A stretch of 41,991 nucleotides of DNA from Betaproteobacteria bacterium (lineage in GTDB: Bacteria > Pseudomonadota > Gammaproteobacteria > Burkholderiales > SG8-41): NCBI GenBank assembly GCA_947476215.1, contig CANJQI010000025.1, positions 1-41,991 of the forward strand. Direction: 5' to 3'. The translations under genes and the position numbers were made by a program. Below the pieces are notes generated by a model. The model made no database searches. It worked only from the letters and a program-made list of their open reading frames with translations, and was not told the origin of the DNA. Each line of letters begins with the position of its first letter. Position 1 is the stretch's first letter. Shown here piece after piece: positions 34,210-41,489 of this stretch.

Positions 34210-35400
34210 GTGTCCAGCCTCGCCAACCGCTTTGATTCTCGGATGACCATATATCTGATTGTGTTGATGGGCACGTTGGTCCATATCGGCTTCACCGGCA
34301 GCCGGGTTGCCGTTTCGCTCTACGCGCTGAATCAGGGCGCGAATCAAATCGAGATTGGTGCGCTGGTGGCGCTCTACGCGGTGTGCCCGGCGCTGCTTTC
34401 GATCGTCATCGGCAAATTTTCCGACCGGGTCGCAACCCGGGTACCGATGATCATAGGCGCGGCAGGCGTGGGCATTGCGCTACTCCTGCCGGTCACCTCT
34501 CCCGGCATCGCCGTGCTCTTTGCCGTATCGTTTCTGGTAGGGCTTTTCAATCAAACTTTCAATATCCCGATGGAGGCGATCTTAGGCGGCATCGGTGGCG
34601 TGGATAAACGGGCTCGCAACTACGCGCTGGCGGGCATGGGTTTCTCCACGGCGAGTTTCTTCGGGCCCTTGTTAACCGGATTCGCGATAGACCACATCGG
34701 CTATCTGCACGTGTTTCCGATACTTGCTGCGTTTACCTTGGCGCCCATACTGATCCTGTGGTTCATGCCGACGCTATTACCCAAGGTGACCAAACATTCC
34801 AGCGCGGAAAAACGCGGCAGCATACTGGATTTGTGGCGCATTCCGGCTTTGCGTTCCACGTTTATTGCGGGTGGCATCATCGCGTCGGCGTGGGATTTGT
34901 TTCAGTTTTATCTGCCGATCTACGGACATTCGATCGGACTTTCCGCCTCCGCCATCGGAACCATCATCGGAACCGTGGCGATCGCAACGTTTGTGGTGCG
35001 CGGGATAGTCCCGTTGCTGGTGAAGAAACTCACCGAAACTCAGATCATGACCTATTCCATTTTTATTTCAGCACTCGCGTTCGTGCTGCTGCCATTCTTC
35101 GTGAATCCCTACGCACTGGCCGGCATTGGCTTCCTGATCGGGATGGGCATCGGTTGTGCCCAGCCGATCTCGATGTCGTTAATTTACGTAATGACACCGC
35201 GGGGCCGCGTGGCGGAAGCCACCGGCCTGCGTAAAACGGTGAATCAATCCACGCACCTGGTCATTCCGCTGATCTTCGGCAGCGTAGGCGCAGCGTTCGG
35301 ATTCATGACCGTATTTCTGTCGACTGCTATCATTTTGGCCGCCGGTGGTTTCCTGATGCAGAAGACGCGCGTGCCGACGCCGGACAGCGCGGGTAAATAG
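34210..35400 (+). CDS. MFS transporter
   Basis: A 396-residue major facilitator superfamily permease with about 12 hydrophobic segments. The loop 2-3 motif is GKFSDRVATRVP (residues 68-79), and a second half begins after the basic linker KVTKHSSAEKRG. It likely exports or imports a small metabolite by proton exchange. The start is GTG at 34210 with GGAG 11 bases upstream; an ATG at 34243 is an alternative. It follows the UGSC pair by 205 bp on the same strand. That gap holds no gene and may contain its own promoter, so operon membership is uncertain. Confidence 0.88.
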   Translation: MSSLANRFDSRMTIYLIVLMGTLVHIGFTGSRVAVSLYALNQGANQIEIGALVALYAVCPALLSIVIGKFSDRVATRVPMIIGAAGVGIALLLPVTSPGIAVLFAVSFLVGLFNQTFNIPMEAILGGIGGVDKRARNYALAGMGFSTASFFGPLLTGFAIDHIGYLHVFPILAAFTLAPILILWFMPTLLPKVTKHSSAEKRGSILDLWRIPALRSTFIAGGIIASAWDLFQFYLPIYGHSIGLSASAIGTIIGTVAIATFVVRGIVPLLVKKLTETQIMTYSIFISALAFVLLPFFVNPYALAGIGFLIGMGIGCAQPISMSLIYVMTPRGRVAEATGLRKTVNQSTHLVIPLIFGSVGAAFGFMTVFLSTAIILAAGGFLMQKTRVPTPDSAGK

Positions 35401-35440
35401 TCGAGATCACACGGCACGCATAGACCAGTTTCCGAGTACT

Positions 35441-36397
35441 CTACTGCGTTAATGCCGGGGCAATGTGCAGCGGAATGCTGCCCGACGTAAATATCACTCC
35501 ACGCAACCAGCGTACAAATGGTGAGCCATAGACCTCGACGCGAGTGAAATTTGGTACCGGTTGTGCGGTTTTTTCGTCGATGATGGGATGGTTCTGCTGG
35601 TAGTAATGGGTGTCACCGTGTATCAGCATCACTGGCTGCTGCAGGCGCAGCGACAACACACGCAACGCATCCCTTAAATCCGCGTAGCCATCGGATGACG
35701 CGGGCCTGGCCGATCTCAATTCGAAATCGGGATTTGCCTGAATCAGGATGACCAGGCCCGCATGCCGTCTTTGCTCCATCAGCACCGCGGCCTCGTCCAG
35801 CCACGCATGCACCGCCGTCATGCGACGGCGGTATTCGTCGTTCATGCGCGAATTGCGGCCCAGGTTGTTGTTGCTGCCCGGCACGTTCAGCGTGACGAAC
35901 AAGACGTTACCGGCCAGCCAGCGCATATGCTCGCGATACTCGGAAAACCGGGGACCATCGGACTGGCGTTCCAGCTTCATTTTGCGCTGCCCCAGACTTT
36001 CATCGCCCGACGCAAACAATTCGCGGAACCGGTTCAGACGCTCGAGCGGATCCATGCCGCTGCGGTGACAGTCGGTCCAGTCGTTGTCACCGGGAATCAG
36101 GACGAACGGATGACGGATGCGCTCGAATTGCTTCTTTCTCGCAAGGAACCATTCGTCCGTACAGGGACCCACGCCGGAAGTGATATCGCCGACGTGCACG
36201 ACGAATTCAAGCGCCTGCGTATTGATCTCGGCTATCAGCTCGTCAAGCGCTTGCACCTCGCGTTGCGAGTACGGCGTGTCGCCCATTACGGCAAATGGAA
36301 TGCCGGCACCGGGTGGCAGCGGTGGCGCATAGGCGCAGCCGGTGACGACGATCGCGCAGAAGTAAACGAGCAAGGTCAGAGCCGTCTTCATCGCCAT
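35441..36397 (-). CDS. Metallophosphoesterase-family lipoprotein
   Basis: A 318-residue calcineurin-like phosphoesterase anchored as a lipoprotein: hydrophobic segment, then VTGC with the lipidated Cys at C21. Metal-site motifs are MGDTPYS (D40), VVHVGDITSG, IPGDNDWTDC and the late LIHGDTHYY. The GD, GDND and GDTH set is complete, so it is probably active in the periplasm. The start is taken at the ATG 36397; a GTG at 36412 and an ATG at 36391 are alternatives and none has a strong ribosome-binding site. It is a lone minus-strand gene converging with the MFS gene. Confidence 0.84.
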   Translation of the reverse strand: MAMKTALTLLVYFCAIVVTGCAYAPPLPPGAGIPFAVMGDTPYSQREVQALDELIAEINTQALEFVVHVGDITSGVGPCTDEWFLARKKQFERIRHPFVLIPGDNDWTDCHRSGMDPLERLNRFRELFASGDESLGQRKMKLERQSDGPRFSEYREHMRWLAGNVLFVTLNVPGSNNNLGRNSRMNDEYRRRMTAVHAWLDEAAVLMEQRRHAGLVILIQANPDFELRSARPASSDGYADLRDALRVLSLRLQQPVMLIHGDTHYYQQNHPIIDEKTAQPVPNFTRVEVYGSPFVRWLRGVIFTSGSIPLHIAPALTQ

Positions 36398-36491
36398 TTG
36401 GTTGAAACACACCTGAATTCATGATATTGAATGAGCGTCGTCCAGTCCATATTTGAAGGCCCGCGCAGGCATGCAAAACTTACGATGCTTT

Positions 36492-36873
36492 ATGAAGTCC
36501 TGCCCGCAGTGCGGCGAAGAAATTGCAGGCTGGCACAGGCGATTATTCACAAAAGACCGGTTATCAGCATGCGACATGACCGATCGCACCCCCGGCGTAA
36601 ACCTTACGTCAGCGCCATTTGCCTGTACTGCATGCGGAACTCGCCTCCTGTTGATTTGCGCCGACGCCTATTTGTTGCACAAGCTCACAGGCGCTTTTCT
36701 CGCAGAGATTCGTCGCAGGATTTATTCTTCCCGCATTGATTGGGCTGGCATCGTGCTTCGTGTGCGTCCTATTACTCGCGTCTGTGTGTATTGCCCTATT
36801 CGCTTGCTGGGTCGTCGCCCGTGCCACCACCTTGACGGCAGCCCCGCCTTCACAAGCAACATTGATACGCTAG
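36492..36873 (+). pseudogene. Frameshifted zinc-ribbon membrane protein (probable)
   Basis: From ATG 36492 the plus strand encodes MKSCPQCGEEIAGWHRRLF and then FACTACGTRLLLI, two CxxC knuckles of a zinc ribbon. The frame then loses its character. From about 36715 another frame encodes a strongly hydrophobic segment (FILPALIGLASCFVCVLLLA, continuing to FACWVV) and ends at TAG 36871-36873. A zinc ribbon followed by membrane helices is a known small-protein architecture, so a frameshift near 36690-36720 is likely. It could be a real mutation or a sequencing error. Its end overlaps that of the broken MBL gene. Confidence 0.45.
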
Positions 36874-37904
36874 CACCCGCCCGCCACGCAGGCGCCTCTG
36901 CCGTCGAACTCCAGGGTCCTGCCGCTAAGCGCGGGATAAACGGGGCGGCTCTTGACCTGATCGATGAATGCCGTGGTGTAGGTGTTCGGCCGCACCACCC
37001 CACCCGAAGTCGCAGCTTCATTGACATGAGTGACGATCACCGACGCCGGCCGTATCAACTCATTGATGGCGTAAGCCGCGGAGTCCGGCATGATAGCGCC
37101 CACGCCGAGATTCATCAGCACGAGATTGGACCGATGGAAACCCCGCACGATGGTCTGCATTTCGCCATGCACGCCGGTGTCGCCCGACATTTAGACGCGC
37201 AATCCGTTGGTAAATTTGACGACATACCCTATCGGCGGATCGAGGTTGACGTTCAGATTGTCAGGAACGATGATCTTTTGCTTGGCATCGGTCAACAGGT
37301 CACGCGGCACCCGGCTGTCGTGCGATGCAAACACCGTGGTGATTTCGACGCCGCGCGCAGCGCCCGCCGCCTTGACGATGCGCGTGCCGCCCAAATTCAC
37401 GGAAGCGACGCACGGCGTGGCCTGCTCCGCGGCAAGGGTTATGCCGTCAAGCGCGCATGCGCCTATGGGCTTGCCGCGAATATTCTCGACTTTCTTTGCA
37501 ACGAACTGCGCCACGCTGGATATCATGACCAGCGACGCATTTTTCGCCGCGGCGATTTCCGCGGTGGTCGAGTGCGGCGCCGCCGAAATGGTCTCGGGCT
37601 TTGCACAAGCGCCAAGATTCAGCGCGACGATCTTGCGGTCGCCCAGGTGATCGCCGTGGGCGTGGCTCAACAGTACCGCATGCACCGTTCCAAGACGCGG
37701 ATCGTCGCCGCCCATTACCGAATGGCCGGCATCGTACAGGAGTCGCACACCGGTGGGGTCTTCAAAGATGGTGGCTCGGTCGCGGTCGCACAACTCGCCC
37801 GTATGAGTACCCAAGGGGGTGATCTTGACGTTCTGCGCCCAGACTGCTGGCGCCGACCACATCACGACAATCAAACTCGCCACTAATGCCAGTGCTTTCA
37901 TCAT
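36870..37904 (-). pseudogene. Metallo-beta-lactamase-fold hydrolase broken by one stop codon
   Basis: From ATG 37904 or 37901 (GGAGG upstream), a signal peptide (MKALALVASLIVVMWSAP to VWA-Q) leads into an MBL-fold domain with the zinc motif LSHAHGDHLG. After GLRV an in-frame TAA occurs at 37191-37193. The same frame continues directly with MSGDTGVHGEM, the Asp-containing metal motif, and VIVTHVNEAAT with the last His, to TAG at 36870-36872. The stop replaces a position where a Tyr codon would need one base change. The first part alone lacks metal ligands, so the product would be inactive. UlaG/AttM-like hydrolases are the nearest family type. Confidence 0.8.
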
Positions 37905-38150
37905 GGCCTCCTGGGATCTTTCGTTTGGAAAAATCGAGCCCGCATTTTGCGCCAAACATGACCATATCGCCAGATTGATTATCCCATCAACCACCGAGCA
38001 TATGACGGAAATTTCCGATATCTGTGCGAAACCAGCATCGGTAATTTCGATTTCGAAAAGAAGCAAATCAGTAGCTTTGCGCAACCAATGCTTTCGGTAC
38101 CGGATCGCCTGCCATGTTGCATAGCGACATAAACCATGAAAATCAGGCCC

Positions 38151-38156
38151 TATAAT
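38151..38156 (+). promoter_or_regulatory. Consensus -10 box upstream of the Ldh2-type gene
   Basis: TATAAT at 38151-38156 lies 25 bp before the ATG at 38181. I see no good -35 at 16-18 bp, so the promoter may depend on an activator. The remaining divergent gap (37905-38150) holds no gene that I recognise. Confidence 0.4.
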
Positions 38157-38180
38157 GGATGCTGCCACTAAACGTTGCCC

Positions 38181-39200
38181 ATGAAATCCGACACAAACTT
38201 GCTCGACATCAACAGACCGGACACCATCCGCATGTCGGTGGACGAAGCGACGCAGCTGGGCGCACAGGCGCTCCGGCACCTCGGCTACATCGATGAAGAC
38301 GTGAGCATCATCGTCGACCAGCTTATCGACAACGCACTGTGCGGGTACCACTTCGCGGGCCTGCCACGCATACTGGCGATGGCCAACGATCCCAAGTGCA
38401 GGAGGCCCCGCAAACCGCTCAAGGTTGTGCATGAAACACCACTGTCGGCGCTGATCGATGGCGGCAGCAACGTTGGCTACGTGACGGCGTATCACGCGAC
38501 GCAGATGGCGATAGCCAAGGCAAAGACGAACGGCATTGCGTCGGTGGGCGTTCATAACAGCTACTTCAGCGGGCGCAATGCCTACTATGCGGAAATGATC
38601 GCGCGCGCCGGTCTGGTCGGCATACACACCGCATGCGGCAGGCTGAAGGTGCTACCGGCAGGCGGCATGAAGCCGGCGCTGGGCACCAACCCGTTTTGCG
38701 TGGGCTTTCCTTCAACACAAGGTCCTGTGGTATTCGACATGGGAACGGCGTCGCTGATGTGGGGCGAAGTCGTGCTGTGTGCGCACACCGGCGCGCTGCT
38801 GCCCGAAGGCGCCGCTTATGACGGGCAGGGGCTGCCCTCACGCGATGCCCAGGCGGTGTTCAATGGCGGCGGGGTCGTGCCGTTCGGAGGCCACAAAGGA
38901 TACGGGCTGTCGTTCGCGATCCAGGCGCTCGGTTTGCTGGCCGGATCAGCGTTCGCCAACGGCCAGGTACAGGACTACGGCTTTCTGTTCATCGTCATCG
39001 ATCCGGGACTGATGCTGCCGCATGCGGATTTTCCGGCGCAGATGTCGGAACTCGTCGCGAAGATCAAAGCCACGCCGCGGCGGCCGGACGTCGACGAGAT
39101 CCGCATTCCATCGGAGCGCGCATTCCGTGAACGCGAACTGCGCCGCGGACAAGGATTGGTATTGGAGCGAAAAGTCGTGGACACTCTTAAATCGCTGTAA
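38181..39200 (+). CDS. Ldh2/malate-L-lactate dehydrogenase-family oxidoreductase with divergent active site
   Basis: A 339-residue NAD(P)-dependent oxidoreductase of the malate/L-lactate/L-sulfolactate/piperideine-carboxylate reductase family (non-Rossmann). Family features are GGSNVGYVTAYHATQMAIAK, GTNPFCVGFPS, VFDMGTASLMWGEV and PFGGHKGYGLSFAI. The usual DSHG motif is HFAG, and the NSNHFG motif carrying the catalytic His is NSYFSG. The ATG at 38181 is used; an upstream TTG adds two residues. It starts a plus-strand operon with a Bug gene (27 bp gap) and a DapA-like gene. It may reduce or oxidise a 2-keto/2-hydroxy acid taken up by that Bug, or be repurposed. Confidence 0.85.
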   Translation: MKSDTNLLDINRPDTIRMSVDEATQLGAQALRHLGYIDEDVSIIVDQLIDNALCGYHFAGLPRILAMANDPKCRRPRKPLKVVHETPLSALIDGGSNVGYVTAYHATQMAIAKAKTNGIASVGVHNSYFSGRNAYYAEMIARAGLVGIHTACGRLKVLPAGGMKPALGTNPFCVGFPSTQGPVVFDMGTASLMWGEVVLCAHTGALLPEGAAYDGQGLPSRDAQAVFNGGGVVPFGGHKGYGLSFAIQALGLLAGSAFANGQVQDYGFLFIVIDPGLMLPHADFPAQMSELVAKIKATPRRPDVDEIRIPSERAFRERELRRGQGLVLERKVVDTLKSL

Positions 39201-39227
39201 GTGAATTCGAGATTCGACGGAGCACAC

Positions 39228-40193
39228 ATGTCATCGATTAGATTATCAGTACTACTCATACTGGCGACGAGCATGCTGCTCAATCCGGGTCTGGCTGGCA
39301 GTCAAACCTTCCCCGAAAAACCGATCAGGTTTGTCACCACCGGAGTGGCCAGCGGCGGCGACGCGGGTGCGCGTCTCGTCGCGCAGGCGCTGACGGCGAA
39401 CATAGGCCAGCAGGTGGTGGTGGACAATCGCCCGAGCGGCGTCATCCCCGGACAGGTCGTAGCCAAGGCGGCGCCCGATGGCTACACCGTACTTTTCTAT
39501 GGCGCCAGCGTTTGGATCATGCCGCTGCTGCAAAGCGACACCGGCTATGACGCGCTGAGGGATTTTGCGCCGATTACCAAAGTCGGCACCTCGCCCAACG
39601 TGATCGCGGTCCACCCGTCGTTACCGGTCAAGACACTGCAAGAACTGATTGCGCTCGCCAAAGCGAAGCCCGGCGCGCTTAACTATGCCTCGCTGGGCAC
39701 CGGCACCGCCACGCATCTCGCCGCGGAACTGTTCAAATCCATGGCGGGCGTCAACATTACGCGCGTGGCCTACAAAAACGGCGCCACGCAAATGTCCGAT
39801 CTGATCGGCGGTCATGTGCAGATGGCGGTGTCGAACGCGTCGAGCGTCGCGCAGCACGTCAAGTCAGGCCGGCTGCGCGGACTGGCGGTGACCACCGCGC
39901 AACCCACGGCACTCGCGCCAGGGCTGCCGACCGCGACCGCCTCGGGTGTGCCGGGCTATGAATCCGGCGCGCTATATTGCATGTTCGCGCCAGCCAAAAC
40001 GCCGCCGGCCATCATTGCGCGGCTCAATCAGGAAACCGTGCGCGCTTTACGGCAACCCGACGTCAAAGAACAATTCTTCACTGGCGGCGTGGACATCATC
40101 GCCAGCACGCCGGAGGAAATGGCGGCGACCATGAAATATGAGATCGCCCGCCTCGGCAAGCTGATCAAGGAAGCCGGCATACGCGGCGAATAA
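39228..40193 (+). CDS. Bug/TctC-family substrate-binding protein
   Basis: A 321-residue binding protein. The ATG at 39228 has CGGAG five bases upstream and starts the signal peptide (MSSIRLSVLLILATSMLLNP to AGS-Q). Signatures are TTGVASGGDAGARLV, DNRPSGVIPG, VHPSLPVKTL, RVAYKNGATQMSDL, QPTALAPGLPT and KLIKEAGIRGE. The YKG position is YKN. VIPG, ALAPGLPT and the C-terminal end tie it to the Bugs at 2-994 and 9287-10249. It lies between the Ldh2-type and DapA-like genes. Confidence 0.92.
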   Translation: MSSIRLSVLLILATSMLLNPGLAGSQTFPEKPIRFVTTGVASGGDAGARLVAQALTANIGQQVVVDNRPSGVIPGQVVAKAAPDGYTVLFYGASVWIMPLLQSDTGYDALRDFAPITKVGTSPNVIAVHPSLPVKTLQELIALAKAKPGALNYASLGTGTATHLAAELFKSMAGVNITRVAYKNGATQMSDLIGGHVQMAVSNASSVAQHVKSGRLRGLAVTTAQPTALAPGLPTATASGVPGYESGALYCMFAPAKTPPAIIARLNQETVRALRQPDVKEQFFTGGVDIIASTPEEMAATMKYEIARLGKLIKEAGIRGE

Positions 40194-40213
40194 GCCCCGC
40201 GTCGTCCATCCGG

Positions 40214-40253
40214 TTGGCGGTTAAATACTATTTAATATCATAGGGTTATGATA
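40214..40253 (+). promoter_or_regulatory. Promoter-like site with palindrome at the DapA-like start
   Basis: TTGGCG (40214-40219), 16 bp, then TATCAT (40236-40241) resembles a sigma70 promoter. TATCATA (40236-40242) and TATGATA (40247-40253) form a perfect 7-bp inverted repeat that overlaps this -10 and the first base of the start codon. AGGG at 40242-40245 is the likely ribosome-binding site. If the AGGG is used, the -10 call is doubtful; the palindrome could be an operator or an RNA hairpin masking the start. Confidence 0.35.
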
Positions 40254-41188
40254 TGCCTAACATGACTTTGTTTTGCCGTAGCGCGACCACGTTTAACAAG
40301 TCCGGCGCACTGGACGAAGATGCTTTCCGCAAATATCTGCAGCGCTTTGTCGATGCACGGCTGGGTGTTTCGCTGGCGAGCGGCGTCTCCGGCGAATGCA
40401 ATGCCATGACGCGCGACGAATTGCGGCGCACGTATGAAATTGGTGTCGAAGTTTGCAAAGGTGACATTCCGGTATACGCCAGCCTGCCGGGTTCGGCGAC
40501 GGCGCGCGAGACCATAGAGTTCGCGAATCTCGCCATCGGCGCGGGCATAGACATCGTCAATGTCTATGGGCCGGCTTCGCACGGCTACCGCCCCACGGAT
40601 CCTGAATTGATCGCCTACTTTGACGATGTACTCGATGCCATCCGGCATCCGGTAGCGCTCGCGCCCAACCCGGTGATGGGCTACAAACCGTCAGCGGCGC
40701 TGATCGCCGATGTCTGCAACCGCCATCCGCACGTCGTGACGGTGAATTTCTCCAATCTGGACGAGAATTATTTTATCGGGCTCAAGGACAACCTGAAGCG
40801 GGAAGTCGAGACATACGTACCGGTTCCAGGGTCTCTGCACACGCTCACGCTGGGCGCAACCGGCCTGATAGATACGCACGCCAACATATTGCCCAAAACG
40901 CACCGGCGCTATATCGATCTCTACGAAAGCGGAAACTTCGAAGAACTGGGCCGCGTCTACACTGACATCAAACGCTACATCCTGTACATCGCGAAATGGG
41001 GCGCGGTCAGATCGATCAAGATGTCATTGAACGTGCTCAAACTGCCGGGCGCGGGCGGCATACCTCGCAGACCGTTTCTGCTGCCGCCGGACGATGAAAT
41101 AGCGCGTTTTACCGAGGGTCTGTTGCGACTGCGAATACCGGAAATAGATGAGCTTGCGCGTGCGGCAGGGCTGAAAATGCCCGAATGA
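40253..41188 (+). CDS. DapA/N-acetylneuraminate lyase-family protein lacking the Schiff-base lysine
   Basis: A 311-residue TIM-barrel protein of the dihydrodipicolinate synthase/NAL superfamily. GVSGECNAMTRDE (44-56) aligns with the carboxylate-binding GTTGE motif. The strand that normally carries the Schiff-base Lys (GIKDSS) reads VVTVNFSN, with Asn at 165. The position of the catalytic Tyr is Pro (LAPNPVMGY, 138). Class I aldolase chemistry is therefore unlikely unless another Lys serves. The C-terminal part (LPGAGGIPRRPFLLP) is normal for the family. It is third in an operon with Ldh2-type and Bug genes and is followed 42 bp later by a MITE. Confidence 0.83.
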   Translation: MPNMTLFCRSATTFNKSGALDEDAFRKYLQRFVDARLGVSLASGVSGECNAMTRDELRRTYEIGVEVCKGDIPVYASLPGSATARETIEFANLAIGAGIDIVNVYGPASHGYRPTDPELIAYFDDVLDAIRHPVALAPNPVMGYKPSAALIADVCNRHPHVVTVNFSNLDENYFIGLKDNLKREVETYVPVPGSLHTLTLGATGLIDTHANILPKTHRRYIDLYESGNFEELGRVYTDIKRYILYIAKWGAVRSIKMSLNVLKLPGAGGIPRRPFLLPPDDEIARFTEGLLRLRIPEIDELARAAGLKMPE

Positions 41189-41230
41189 TTTCAGTCACGT
41201 CGTTATCTCATTGACGCTATCCCCCTGCAC

Positions 41231-41395
41231 CATGCGCATCTACACATCTTTTCCCTTACCTGCGCACGGAGTCATGGCGTAGGATGGGTCGAGCGCGGCG
41301 ACACCCATCAAACCGTGCCCGTTTCAACATGCCGCAGCTGATGGGTTTCGTGCCTCAACCCATCCTACAAGGGCGAAGGTGTGTAGATACATATG
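41231..41395. mobile_element. 165-bp MITE with nested palindromes, copy 2
   Basis: The second copy of the element at 6241-6405, same length and orientation, 143 of 165 bases identical. It is flanked by a perfect 9-bp target duplication CCCCTGCAC (41222-41230 and 41396-41404), which fixes both ends. The internal GTAGGATGGGT/ACCCATCCTAC inverted repeat is intact. It lies 42 bp after the DapA-like stop and before the convergent Bug gene. A short open frame inside both copies is a by-product of the repeat. Confidence 0.88.
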
Positions 41396-41489
41396 CCCCT
41401 GCACCGTGGACGCCAGCCATTACCGCAGCCTTCCCCCGCGAACCGCTGCGTCCCCTGCGTCCTCCGCGTTGAGCGTTTGAATTTGCCAA

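Noticed and set aside
37191-37193. Second recoded stop codon, like the TGA in the UGSC gene
   Set aside because: The codon is TAA, not TGA, and there is no recoding signal; a nonsense mutation or sequence error is simpler.
36453-37886. Long plus-strand open frame across the MBL gene
   Set aside because: Only the first ~75 codons (zinc ribbon) look real; the rest is antisense to the MBL-fold gene.
37905-38627. Upstream extension of the MBL open frame
   Set aside because: It runs antisense through the Ldh2-type gene; a good ribosome-binding site and signal peptide mark the true start near 37901-37904.
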